DNA from: UBA3946 sp002385755 | GTDB taxonomy: Bacteria; Bacillota_I; Bacilli_A; ML615J-28; CAG-698 | Length of the DNA: 64,000 bases | Direction: 5' to 3' | NCBI GenBank assembly: GCA_050953085.1 | Contig: JBMNLX010000003.1 | Location: 1-64,000, forward strand | Program-made: the position numbers and the translations under genes | The notes under the pieces: model-generated | Told to the model about the DNA's origin: nothing | The model's input: the letters and a program-made list of their open reading frames with translations, nothing else | Database searches by the model: none | Shown: positions 52,350-60,139 of the stretch, piece by piece | Position numbering within the stretch: the stretch's first letter is position 1 | Layout of the letters: each line of letters opens with the position of its first letter

Positions 52350-54954
52350 TTCGTTTTCTTTGCCTCGCGCGCAAAATTATTTGAATGATTACGGTCGGCG
52401 CGACGGCGAAAACATACACCCGCAAAACCTGCGTTTTCGTGAGCGGATAGGTCGCGAAAATTTTTTGAAAATACGGAACGAACAGGACGAGATTGATTAA
52501 TATCATCCCCACGATAAACGAGAAAATCAACGCCCGGTTCCCCACCCGACCCCGGAAGAGGATTTTGTTTCCGCGACAGTTAAAACCGTGAAATAGTCGG
52601 GCCATGCAAAGCGTCCCGAAAACGCAAGTTCGCGCGGTGAAACGGTCGACGGCGAGCCCGGTATAATAAGCGAGAACGGTAAAGACGCCGATCAAAAGCC
52701 CCTCGAACATGATAATCTTCATCACCCGCGGGGAAAGGAGCGATTCCTTGACGTTTCGGGGCGGCCGCCCCATCAAGTCGTCATCGTTTTCCTCCATGCC
52801 GATGGCGATCGCCGGGAGGCTGTCGGTCAAAAGATTAATGAAAAGCAGGTGAACCGGGGCGAAGGGCACGGGAAGCGACAGCAAGCTCGTGTAAACGACG
52901 GTTAACAGTCCGGCCGCGTTTCCCGAAAGCAAAAACATTATCGCGTTTTGGATATTGTTATAAATCTTTCGCCCGTTCCGGACCGCCTTCACTATCGTGT
53001 AATAATTATCGTCGGTTAGGATAATCGCCGCCGCGTCCTTCGAGACCTCCGTGCCGCTTTTCCCCATCGCGATGCCAATATCCGCTTTCCTAATCGCCGG
53101 GGCGTCGTTGACGCCGTCGCCGACAAAGGCGACGACCGCGCCCAGCTCCTGCCAAGCCGACACGATTCGAATCTTATGCTCGGGCGAAACACGGGCGTAG
53201 ACCGCGGTCGCGGCGATTTTCTCCCTTAATTCCGCATCCGCCATTTTATCAAGCTCTGCTCCGGTGATCACGGAATTTCCGCCGGCGGAGATTCCGAGCG
53301 CCGAAGCGATTGAGAGCGCCGTGTTTTGGTGATCGCCGGTAATCATTACCGGCTTGATGCCGGCCGCGATCGCTTCCTGGATCGCCGGCCTCGCTTCCTT
53401 CCGCGGCGGGTCGATAATCGCAAGCATCCCGAGGAAGGTAAGACCGCCCTCGTCGGAAAATGTAATTTGCGCGTCTCCCGCCCGCGCCTCAAACACGCGG
53501 TAAGCGAAACCGATCGTCCGGTAGCCCTCGCCCGCGAGCCGGCGGTTTTGAATTTTCAGGTCGTATCGGTCGCCGGCGCCAAGGCGACGGATCCTGCCGT
53601 TAATATATAAATTCTCGCACTTCTCAAGGAGAATATCCACCCCGCCCTTTGAAAATATTAAGAGTTCGCCGCCGACGCGGTTCAGGGTGCTCATCATCTT
53701 CCGCCGGGAATCAAAAGGTATCGCCGACAGGCGCGGGTGTTTCTCGTACTCCCGGTAAACGTTGATCCCCAAGCTTTTCACGTAATCAAGAAGCGCGTAC
53801 TCGGTGGCGTTGGCGTTTTCGCGGGAGAGAAAAACCGAGTCGTTGCATAAGAGCGAGCAAAGAAGCAAAAGCCGCGCGCCTTTCTCTCTCTGGTTCAAAC
53901 TGGCGGCGGGAACGGTCTTCCCCGCGAGATTCGCGCGATGAACTGCCATCCGGTTTTGCGTCAATGTCCCGGTCTTATCAGAACAAATCACGTTCACGCA
54001 GCCCAGGCCCTCCACCGCTTTTAATTCCTTGACGATCGCGTTTTCCGCGGCCATTTTTTGCGTTCCGATCGCGAGAACAATCGTGACAATCGAGCTTAAG
54101 GCCTCGGGAATCGCCGCGACCGCGAGCGCGACCGCGAACATCAAAGCGTCGACTAACGCGACGCGCCGGTAAAGCGAGAGACCAAAAATCACCGCGCAAA
54201 TTATGATAATCCATACCGCGAGCCGGCGGCTGAATTCGTCCAGGGAAATTTGGAGCGGCGTTTTATGACTCTCGGCCGCCTCAAGCATTTTCGCGATTTT
54301 CCCGAGTTCCGTTTCCATGCCCGTGCCGGTAACGACCATCAAACCTTTTCCGGCGGTGACGAGCGAGCCGGAGAAAAGCATGTTTTTCTGATCCGCAAGC
54401 GGAGTGTCCGCTTTTTCGATCGTTTTCGAATTTTTTTCCACGGCGAGAGACTCGCCGGTAAGCGAGCTTTCGTTCACCTCGAGAGCCTCGCTGTAAAGAA
54501 CGCGACCGTCCGCGCAGATGACGTCTCCAGCCCGAACGACGACGATATCGCCGGGCGTGATCTCCGCCGACGGGATATCGTATTCCTTGCCGCCCCGGAC
54601 GACGCGGGCCGACGGCGCCGAGAGACTGCGCAGGCTCTTGAGCGATTTCTCCGCTTTGATGTGCTGGTAGCTGCCCAGGACGGCGTTTAGGGTGATAACG
54701 AAAAAGATTACGATCGTGCTTTCGATTTCCCCCGTGAAAAGCGAGAGTATCGCCGCGAAAATTAAAATTATAACGAGCAGATCTTTAAACTGCTCAAAAA
54801 AAACACGGGCCCGCGATTTCGTCTCCTTTTCCCGGATGATATTAAGCCCGTATTTTTTCCTGTTTTCGACCGCCCGTTCCGGCGATAGGCCGTCGTAACC
54901 GACGCCGAAATGGGCGAGAACCTGCTCTTTGGCAAGGTTTGAAAAGCGGATCAT
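52327..54954 (-). CDS. Cation-transporting P-type ATPase (PMR1/SERCA-like, probably calcium)
   Basis: 875 residues. The actuator TGES (SLTGES, about 166), the phosphorylation motif VICSDKTGTLTQNR (Asp about 328), the nucleotide domain FSKGG, and GDGVNDAPAIRKADIG are all present, with ten predicted membrane helices. The metal-site patterns AAIPEAL (helix 4) and NLLTDSLPAIAIGMEEND (helix 6) fit the P2A calcium-pump class. The start has GGGGG six bases upstream. Placed between sigF and spoVAC; a calcium supply role for spores is plausible but inferred. The terminator hairpin begins within its last codons. Confidence 0.88.
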   Translation of the reverse strand: MIRFSNLAKEQVLAHFGVGYDGLSPERAVENRKKYGLNIIREKETKSRARVFFEQFKDLLVIILIFAAILSLFTGEIESTIVIFFVITLNAVLGSYQHIKAEKSLKSLRSLSAPSARVVRGGKEYDIPSAEITPGDIVVVRAGDVICADGRVLYSEALEVNESSLTGESLAVEKNSKTIEKADTPLADQKNMLFSGSLVTAGKGLMVVTGTGMETELGKIAKMLEAAESHKTPLQISLDEFSRRLAVWIIIICAVIFGLSLYRRVALVDALMFAVALAVAAIPEALSSIVTIVLAIGTQKMAAENAIVKELKAVEGLGCVNVICSDKTGTLTQNRMAVHRANLAGKTVPAASLNQREKGARLLLLCSLLCNDSVFLSRENANATEYALLDYVKSLGINVYREYEKHPRLSAIPFDSRRKMMSTLNRVGGELLIFSKGGVDILLEKCENLYINGRIRRLGAGDRYDLKIQNRRLAGEGYRTIGFAYRVFEARAGDAQITFSDEGGLTFLGMLAIIDPPRKEARPAIQEAIAAGIKPVMITGDHQNTALSIASALGISAGGNSVITGAELDKMADAELREKIAATAVYARVSPEHKIRIVSAWQELGAVVAFVGDGVNDAPAIRKADIGIAMGKSGTEVSKDAAAIILTDDNYYTIVKAVRNGRKIYNNIQNAIMFLLSGNAAGLLTVVYTSLLSLPVPFAPVHLLFINLLTDSLPAIAIGMEENDDDLMGRPPRNVKESLLSPRVMKIIMFEGLLIGVFTVLAYYTGLAVDRFTARTCVFGTLCMARLFHGFNCRGNKILFRGRVGNRALIFSFIVGMILINLVLFVPYFQKIFATYPLTKTQVLRVYVFAVAPTVIIQIILRARQRKRRKTAAKR

Positions 54955-54968
54955 GAATCCCCCTTTGG

Positions 54969-55002
54969 AAAAAGGCTTTTAATATTATTAATACTAAAAG
55001 CC
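54969..55002 (-). terminator. Terminator after sigF
   Basis: GGCTTTTA / TAAAAGCC stem followed by T5 on the minus strand, between sigF and the ATPase gene. Confidence 0.65.
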
Positions 55003-55016
55003 CGGCGGTTCTAGTA

Positions 55017-55044
55017 TGTCGCCAGAACTGTTTGTCTGGTGACA
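55017..55044. repeat. Inverted repeat between sigF and the P-type ATPase gene
   Basis: TGTCGCCAGA and TCTGGTGACA, ten-base arms with one mismatch and an 8-base loop. No T-run follows on either strand, so it is not a terminator. On the minus strand it is followed by CATACTA overlap, which resembles a forespore-sigma minus-10. It could be an operator; function unknown. Confidence 0.55.
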
Positions 55045-55072
55045 TATTATATATATTAAGAAAGGAGGCGAT

Positions 55073-55714
55073 TTATACCTGGATGCCGGTCCCGAGCAAA
55101 TACTTTCGCATTTTCTCAAGCGCCCGCGACTCGGCCCGCGAAATATTGCTTTGCGAGGCGTTTTTCATTTTCGCGACTTCCGCCTGCGTGTGGTTTTTAA
55201 AATAACGCAGGAAGATTATTTCGCGGTCTTCGGCGGGAAGGCTCGCGACCGCTTCCGAGATTTGCGTCCGCCTGTCCGGCGCCGCGACCCCGTCCAAAAG
55301 CTCGCGCTCTTCAACCGCGCCCGGTTTGTTGAGGGAAGCGATTCCCTCCAAGTAATTATAAGCCGTGATAACATCCTCGCGATTGACGCGAAGCTTCCCG
55401 GAAATCTCTTCCGGCGCGGCGCCGGGGTTTTTTTTTATCTCGCCGATAATCCGGAATAGTTTCCGGTTCAGTTTTATCAGCCGGTTTTCCCGCAGTTCTT
55501 TTTTGATCTCGCCGATAATATAATAACTCGCGAAAGTGTTGAATTTAACCCCGAGGCCGGGGTCATATTTTTCCGCCGCCCGGTATAATCCCATCAGTCC
55601 AACCTGACGCAAATCCTCCTTGCCGATAAAACCGTAATTCATCTTGTTCACGATTATCTCGACAAGACCGACATTTTCCTCAAACAGCCTCAAGCTCGAT
55701 GTTTTTGACGGCAA
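55073..55714 (-). CDS. sigF: Sporulation sigma factor SigF
   Basis: First forespore-specific sigma factor, held by the anti-sigma factor SpoIIAB. Region 2 is ENVGLVEIIVNKMNYGFI and DLRQVGLMGLYRAAEKYD, then FNTFASYYIIGEIKKELREN. Region 3 has EEISGKLRVNREDV, and region 4 LPAEDREIIFLRYFKNHTQ with SQSNISRAESRALEKM. No ATG is available: I propose the TTG at 55714 (GAAGGG upstream, 35-bp overlap with spoIIAB); a TTG at 55693 is the alternative. The protein (about 213 aa) lacks the roughly 35 residues of region 1.2 that precede this point in Bacillus SigF. The open frame continues further into spoIIAB, but that part is a shadow. Confidence 0.85.
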   Translation of the reverse strand: MPSKTSSLRLFEENVGLVEIIVNKMNYGFIGKEDLRQVGLMGLYRAAEKYDPGLGVKFNTFASYYIIGEIKKELRENRLIKLNRKLFRIIGEIKKNPGAAPEEISGKLRVNREDVITAYNYLEGIASLNKPGAVEERELLDGVAAPDRRTQISEAVASLPAEDREIIFLRYFKNHTQAEVAKMKNASQSNISRAESRALEKMRKYLLGTGIQV

Positions 55715-56111
55715 TAATCGTCGTCCCTTCGCCGGGGGCGGATAATACGGTGAGCTCGTCGGAAAAAATGTCCATGATCGTGAAACCGAGTCCCGCCCGT
55801 TCCTCGAAATCGCGCGTCGAGTAAAGCGGCTCCCGCGCCTTCTCGATGTCCTCAATGCCCGCGCCCGTGTCGACGACCTTTATCGTCAGCCGCTCGCCGG
55901 CAAGCTCCAAACACATATAAACCGTCTCCTTCTCGTTCTCGAAGTATCCGTGAACGATGGCGTTGGTGACGGCTTCCGACACGATCGTTTTGATCTCGTT
56001 GACGACGCTGAGCCGCAGGTTATGCTCTAAAAGAAAAGCGGCCGCCGCCGCCCGGGCAAAAACGACGTTGCGCAGTTTCGCGCTAAATCTCATTTCCACA
56101 AAATTATCCAT
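55680..56111 (-). CDS. spoIIAB: Anti-sigma F factor SpoIIAB
   Basis: 143-residue GHKL-type serine kinase. It binds SigF and phosphorylates SpoIIAA. The N-box EAVTNAIVHGYFEN (about 47-60), the G1-like VVDTGAGIEDIEKARE and RAGLGFTIMDIFSDEL are the ATP-binding motifs. It starts on the TGATG overlap with spoIIAA and overlaps the proposed sigF start. Confidence 0.95.
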   Translation of the reverse strand: MDNFVEMRFSAKLRNVVFARAAAAAFLLEHNLRLSVVNEIKTIVSEAVTNAIVHGYFENEKETVYMCLELAGERLTIKVVDTGAGIEDIEKAREPLYSTRDFEERAGLGFTIMDIFSDELTVLSAPGEGTTIIAVKNIELEAV

Positions 56112-56458
56112 CAGGCTACCCCCAAAAATTTATCTGCTTCTTCCTCGTTCTTTTTAATCACGCAGATCCGGTGTAAACCCGATAACTGCACCAAGCGGTT
56201 GATGTGCTCGTTCATCGCGCAAAGCACGACGGCTCCCGCCTTTTTTTTCAACCGGTTATAGCGACCGATAATAAAACCCACGCCGCTTGAATCCATGAAC
56301 CGGAGTTGCTCGCAATTGATCACCAAATATTTGATCTGGTATTTTTCCATCAGTTCCACGATTCTCGTCCGCAACCCCTCGACGGTATACTGGTCGAGTT
56401 CGCCGTCCAACCGCACGTATAAAACGTATTTCTTGATAACGACTTGCGCGCTCAGCAC
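56111..56458 (-). CDS. spoIIAA: Anti-sigma F factor antagonist SpoIIAA
   Basis: STAS-domain protein of 115 residues that, when unphosphorylated, releases SigF from SpoIIAB. The phosphorylated serine lies in RFMDSSGVGFIIGRY (about 55-69), and the strand LDGELDQYTVEGL is near the start. The frame is longer upstream, but GGAGG ten bases before the GTG at 56458 fits the family length. Followed by spoIIAB at the TGATG overlap. Confidence 0.93.
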   Translation of the reverse strand: MLSAQVVIKKYVLYVRLDGELDQYTVEGLRTRIVELMEKYQIKYLVINCEQLRFMDSSGVGFIIGRYNRLKKKAGAVVLCAMNEHINRLVQLSGLHRICVIKKNEEEADKFLGVA

Positions 56459-56484
56459 CGGATGACTACCTCCTCGTAGTTTAT

Positions 56485-56513
56485 ATTTTACCTTTTTGCG
56501 CGTCTTATCGCAA
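56485..56513 (-). promoter_or_regulatory. Promoter of the spoIIA operon
   Basis: TTGCGA, 17-bp spacer, TAAAAT (SigA-like), about 30 bp before the proposed GTG. A SigH promoter would be expected from other spore formers, but I could not identify one with confidence. Confidence 0.55.
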
Positions 56514-56687
56514 GCGATCGTCTTAACAATCAAGACAAATTGAAAAAAGCGACCGCGAAAGGAGTCGATGCTTGGCGGATCGGGCGGAATGCGGGAGAAA
56601 AGCGGAGAAAATTGTTTTAAAATGCCGCGCGCCCTGCCCCTAAGCTGGACGCATTATACGAGCGCTTCCGTAATCGCGACAAACAAT

Positions 56688-56726
56688 AAAAAAAACCGCG
56701 GATTGAAAATAATCCGCGGTTTTTTA
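56688..56726 (-). terminator. Terminator of dacF
   Basis: AACCGCGGATT / AATCCGCGGTT stem with a T-run on the minus strand, touching the dacF stop codon. It separates dacF from spoIIAA, unlike the cotranscription described in Bacillus subtilis. Confidence 0.85.
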
Positions 56727-57923
56727 TTTGGATACGAGAAGTATCTCTTTCAGCACTTCCCAGAAAACCTTGAAATACCCCGCCTTCTTAAGTTCTTCTT
56801 TGACCGCCAAGTCGGCCTCCTTGATTAATTCCCCGTCGTAGTAGATTTTCATCGTCCCGACTTTTTTATTGTCGTAAGGTAAGTTTTTATAATCGATGTT
56901 TTTCTCGACCGTGATTTTCTTAAGTTTATCCCCCTTCTTCAGGAGCACGTTTACATCCTCGGTTATAATGACGTTATATTTCGCAGGGTAGACGCTAACA
57001 TCCTCGTAAGTCGCGATTACTTGGTCTTTTTTGTAAATATTGTGCACGTCGTATGTCCCGAGGGCATAATTCAGCATTTGCATGATTTCCTGGTTGCGCG
57101 TCTTGGCGCTGCTTCCCCCCATGACGACGGCGATGAACCGCTTGTTGTCCCGACAAATCGTTGCCGTCAGGCAATACCCGGCTTCGTTCGTCCATCCCGT
57201 TTTGATGCCGTCAACCCCCTCGACAAACCTCACGAGTTTATTGGTGTTCACGAGCCAAAACCTTTTGTCGGTATCCTCGCGGACATAATCCTCGTAAATC
57301 TTCGTGTATTCGAGGATTTCCGGGTGATTGTTCACGAGATACGCCCCCATCAGGGCCATGTCGCGGGCGGTCGAGAGATGACCCGCTTCCGGCAGTCCGT
57401 GCGGGTTTTTAAAGGTGGTCCCGACGCAGCCGATTTCTTTCGCCTTGTTGTTCATCATTCGGACGAAATTTCCGACGCTGCCGCCGATGGCCTCGGCGAA
57501 CACGACCGAGGAATCGTTCGCGGAATTGATCGCGATCGACTTAAACAAATCCTCGGCTTTCATTCCCTCGCCCGGTTCGAGGTAAATATTCGTCCCGCCC
57601 ATGCTGGACGCGTATTCGGAGGCGTAAAGCGTGTCGTCGAAACTGATGACGCCCTTTTTTACCGCTTCCATAATCAATATCATCGTCATTATTTTCGTCA
57701 TGCTCGCCGGGTGACGCCGGTCATCGGCGTTTTTCTCATAGATTACCGCGAACGTGGTCGGTTCGATGAGAATCGCGCTTTTTCCGTCCGTTACAAGTTG
57801 CGCTTCTTCTTCCCCGGCCCCGTTATCTTGCGCAGGGATGTCGATAAAAGAAAAAATAGCAAAAATCAGGCCGACGAGAATCGCGGAAAATATTCTCGTT
57901 ATTTTCGTATTCACGTATATCAC
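56724..57923 (-). CDS. dacF: D-alanyl-D-alanine carboxypeptidase (DacF-type)
   Basis: Penicillin-binding protein 5-type enzyme trimming peptidoglycan stem peptides; the DacF type acts on spore cortex. 399 residues: an N-terminal signal sequence (about 8-30), SMTKI with the nucleophilic Ser (about 80), the SAND triad element (INSANDSSVVF, about 134), and DGIKTGWTNEAG (KTG, about 240). A C-terminal beta-domain and a C-terminal amphipathic anchor follow. The start is a GTG with weak upstream signal; an alternative GTG is three codons in. Its place beside spoIIAA supports the dacF name. Confidence 0.88.
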   Translation of the reverse strand: MIYVNTKITRIFSAILVGLIFAIFSFIDIPAQDNGAGEEEAQLVTDGKSAILIEPTTFAVIYEKNADDRRHPASMTKIMTMILIMEAVKKGVISFDDTLYASEYASSMGGTNIYLEPGEGMKAEDLFKSIAINSANDSSVVFAEAIGGSVGNFVRMMNNKAKEIGCVGTTFKNPHGLPEAGHLSTARDMALMGAYLVNNHPEILEYTKIYEDYVREDTDKRFWLVNTNKLVRFVEGVDGIKTGWTNEAGYCLTATICRDNKRFIAVVMGGSSAKTRNQEIMQMLNYALGTYDVHNIYKKDQVIATYEDVSVYPAKYNVIITEDVNVLLKKGDKLKKITVEKNIDYKNLPYDNKKVGTMKIYYDGELIKEADLAVKEELKKAGYFKVFWEVLKEILLVSK

Positions 57924-58034
57924 CGATTAATATTATTAGCGACCCCGGGAAAAAAGAACATTTTTGTCAATTATTACATGAAAATTTTATTTTGATTTTA
58001 CACATAATATATTCAGGAAATAATGGAGGTTAAC

Positions 58035-58862
58035 ATGTCATTTGTTTACAATATAATCAATGGATTATCGAAACTTACAGCGAGTTACAAGCAGCCCTAT
58101 CCCGATATTCACATGCTCGACTTTCGCATCGTCAATTCCTTTATTATCGGCAACGTGCAAATGCGCAAATACGATTGGGTGATTGTTGACGCAGGCATCG
58201 ACAGTTCCGGACGGATGATTGTGCGGACGGGGGAAAAACTATTCGGGACAATCGGCGTCCCGAAAGCGGTCATCCTCACGCACGGTCATTTTGATCATAT
58301 CGGCGGGATCGAAAAGATCTTAAGCCGTTGGAACGTACCCGTTTACGCCCACCCCGACGAAATTCCTTATTTAACCGGGGAAAAGCGATACCCGGAACCG
58401 AAACCCGATTCCGACGGATTGGTAGCGAAACTTTCGCCCTATTTTCCCGAGCGTTTTATCGAAAACATCGTGCCGCTTCCTCCCGACGGTTACGTTCCCT
58501 TCATGCCGGAATGGCGGTGGATCCATACTCCCGGCCATACCGCGGGGCATATCGCCTTATACCGGGAGTCGGACGGCGTCTTATTCGCGGGCGACACTTT
58601 CACGACCCTGAAACAGGAGTCGCTCTTTTCCGTAATCACGAAAAAAGAACAAATCAGCGGTCCGCCCGCGTATCTTACTCCCGATTGGGAGAAAAGTCGG
58701 GAATCTATCCAAACTTTGCGCGACCTAAACCCAAAATACGCTTTGCCGAGCCACGGCAAACCATTGGAAGGGATATCGCTTCTTAAGCATCTCGACTTGC
58801 TTCTTATTAACTTACGAGAAACAGCCGCCGCGGACCAATACGAGGAGCAACCGCGCGCATGA
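58035..58862 (+). CDS. MBL-fold metallohydrolase
   Basis: 275 residues with the metallo-beta-lactamase fold: ILTHGHFDHIGGIEKIL (HxHxDH, about 82-98), WIHTPGHTAGHIALY (about 162), GDTFTTLK (Asp, about 188) and a late His in ALPSHGKPLEG (about 240). It probably hydrolyses a thioester, lactone or related bond (glyoxalase II/lactonase-like); the substrate is unknown. GGAGG is five bases upstream of the ATG at 58035. It diverges from dacF and is the only plus-strand gene in the spore block. Confidence 0.82.
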   Translation: MSFVYNIINGLSKLTASYKQPYPDIHMLDFRIVNSFIIGNVQMRKYDWVIVDAGIDSSGRMIVRTGEKLFGTIGVPKAVILTHGHFDHIGGIEKILSRWNVPVYAHPDEIPYLTGEKRYPEPKPDSDGLVAKLSPYFPERFIENIVPLPPDGYVPFMPEWRWIHTPGHTAGHIALYRESDGVLFAGDTFTTLKQESLFSVITKKEQISGPPAYLTPDWEKSRESIQTLRDLNPKYALPSHGKPLEGISLLKHLDLLLINLRETAAADQYEEQPRA

Positions 58863-58891
58863 AAAAAAGCCCGATTTGACGGGCCTTTTTT
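58861..58891. terminator. Bidirectional terminator between the MBL gene and cotJC
   Basis: GCCCG / CGGGC stem with A-run on one side and T-run on the other; it serves the convergent genes. Confidence 0.8.
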
Positions 58892-59450
58892 ACGTTTCCT
58901 CCATGTTTTTATAACGCTCGTAAAGTTCTTTAAACATCGCGAAGTGCAAAAGTTCTCTCTCCCTCAGCCATAATAGCGGCTGGATTAAATCCTCGTCGTC
59001 AGCAAGGTCGATCAAGTTCTCGTATACCGCCCGCGCTTTTTGCTCGGCGGCCATATTTTCCGACATGTCGGCGACGGGATCGCCGACGGCGCCGACGTAA
59101 GCGACGGTAAACGGGACGCCGAAATTATCAACCGGGAACAAATCAAATCCCCTTTGGCCATAATGCTTCCCGAGACCGGCTTCCTTGATTTCCTCGATCG
59201 ATGCGCCGGCCATCAATTGATGGACCATCGTCGCCACCATTTCGACATGCGATAATTCCTCGGTCCCGATGTCCGTAAGCAATGCGCGGCCGTGATCGTC
59301 GGGCATCGAGTATCTTTGATTGAGATAACGGAGCGCGGCCGCGAGTTCGCCGTCGGGGCCGCCGTACTGGGTGATAATCGTGTTCACCATTTTTAAATCG
59401 CGTTTCCGGACCTTCACCGGAAACATCAAGCGTTTTTCGTAACGAAACAT
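58890..59450 (-). CDS. cotJC: Spore coat protein CotJC (manganese-catalase fold)
   Basis: 186 residues of the dimanganese catalase/CotJC ferritin-like fold. The Glu/His metal ligands lie in GTEELSHVEMVATMV (about 65-80) and RERELLHFAMFKELYE, which gives a second E-x2-H-like site. YGGPDGELAAALRYLNQRY near the start is typical. CotJC is a spore coat component of SigE-directed cotJ operons, with a likely oxidative-stress role. It starts 1 bp after the cotJAB gene. Confidence 0.92.
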   Translation of the reverse strand: MFRYEKRLMFPVKVRKRDLKMVNTIITQYGGPDGELAAALRYLNQRYSMPDDHGRALLTDIGTEELSHVEMVATMVHQLMAGASIEEIKEAGLGKHYGQRGFDLFPVDNFGVPFTVAYVGAVGDPVADMSENMAAEQKARAVYENLIDLADDEDLIQPLLWLRERELLHFAMFKELYERYKNMEET

Positions 59451-59451
59451 T

Positions 59452-59964
59452 TTATGTCCCCCTAACCCATGGCCAACCGCCGACAGTCCAACTGAACGGG
59501 GCCGTTTTTAAGGCGTCTGATTCGGTCGTAATCGCTCCGAATCTTTCTTCGTAAGCGTCGCGGGCGCGCAAGTAGGCCTCCATAAACCCGTTATACAAGT
59601 TTATCGCCTCCTGGTCGTTCGGGAAATTATCGAGATACAACAGGATATCATGCGCCGCGAAAGCATACTTGTTTACTTCCTGCATCATCGCGGATTTCTC
59701 ATCGGGCGGCGTCGGCAAACGCGGCGTGTAGTTTTTATACGGCCGATAGATGCCGCGAAACATCGTCCCTTTCACAAACCCCTCTTCCGGCGAGAAAACA
59801 TTCAGCGTCGCGGTCGGGGGAGCCATTCCCGGCGACAGCGGCGGCTGCGCGCCTCCCTGCGGCGGGCGCGGAATGTGCGGATGCAAGGGCTGCGGGAATT
59901 TTGGCGGCATCGGTCCCGTCGGCGACTGACACCCGCCCGGACAGCCTTGATTGCGTGAATTCAT
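59452..59964 (-). CDS. Fused spore coat protein CotJA-CotJB
   Basis: 170 residues combining two normally separate coat genes. Residues 1-50 are a Pro/Gln/Gly-rich leader. Residues about 52-83 match CotJA (NVFSPEEGFVKGTMFRGIY, then PYKNY). Residues about 93-166 match CotJB (VNKYAFAAHDILLYLDNFPN, then EAINLYNGFMEAYLRARDAY, and FSWTVGGWPWV). A tandem Met (93-94) might allow separate CotJB translation, but no ribosome site is visible. It is directly upstream of cotJC, so the cotJA-B-C order is preserved. GGGAGG precedes the ATG, with a CATACTTT-like sequence about 60 bp upstream. The fusion is the unusual feature. Confidence 0.85.
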   Translation of the reverse strand: MNSRNQGCPGGCQSPTGPMPPKFPQPLHPHIPRPPQGGAQPPLSPGMAPPTATLNVFSPEEGFVKGTMFRGIYRPYKNYTPRLPTPPDEKSAMMQEVNKYAFAAHDILLYLDNFPNDQEAINLYNGFMEAYLRARDAYEERFGAITTESDALKTAPFSWTVGGWPWVRGT

Positions 59965-60042
59965 TTAATGTAACCTCCCAAAAGTAGTTTATTCACGCCC
60001 GCCCGAAAAGTATGGGCATAAAAACCAAAACCCGAGTTTTAC

Positions 60043-60075
60043 TAAAAAAAGCGTCTCTAAGCAAGACGCTTTTTT
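60043..60075 (-). terminator. Terminator of the GH13-glycogen phosphorylase operon
   Basis: AAAAAGCGTCT / AGACGCTTTTT stem followed by T-run on the minus strand, about 65 bp beyond the GH13 stop. Confidence 0.85.
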
Positions 60076-60139
60076 ATCAACAAAATTTTTAACGGGGACG
60101 AGTTTATCGTCAACTATTCAGTAGTAACATGTTTAGTTA

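Noticed and set aside
55715..55855. An ATG-started, longer SigF
   Set aside because: The extra 47 residues are an Arg/Ser/Pro-rich translation of spoIIAB in another frame, unlike any sigma region.
57021..57995. 324-codon open frame opposite dacF
   Set aside because: Antisense shadow without a ribosome site or recognisable domain.
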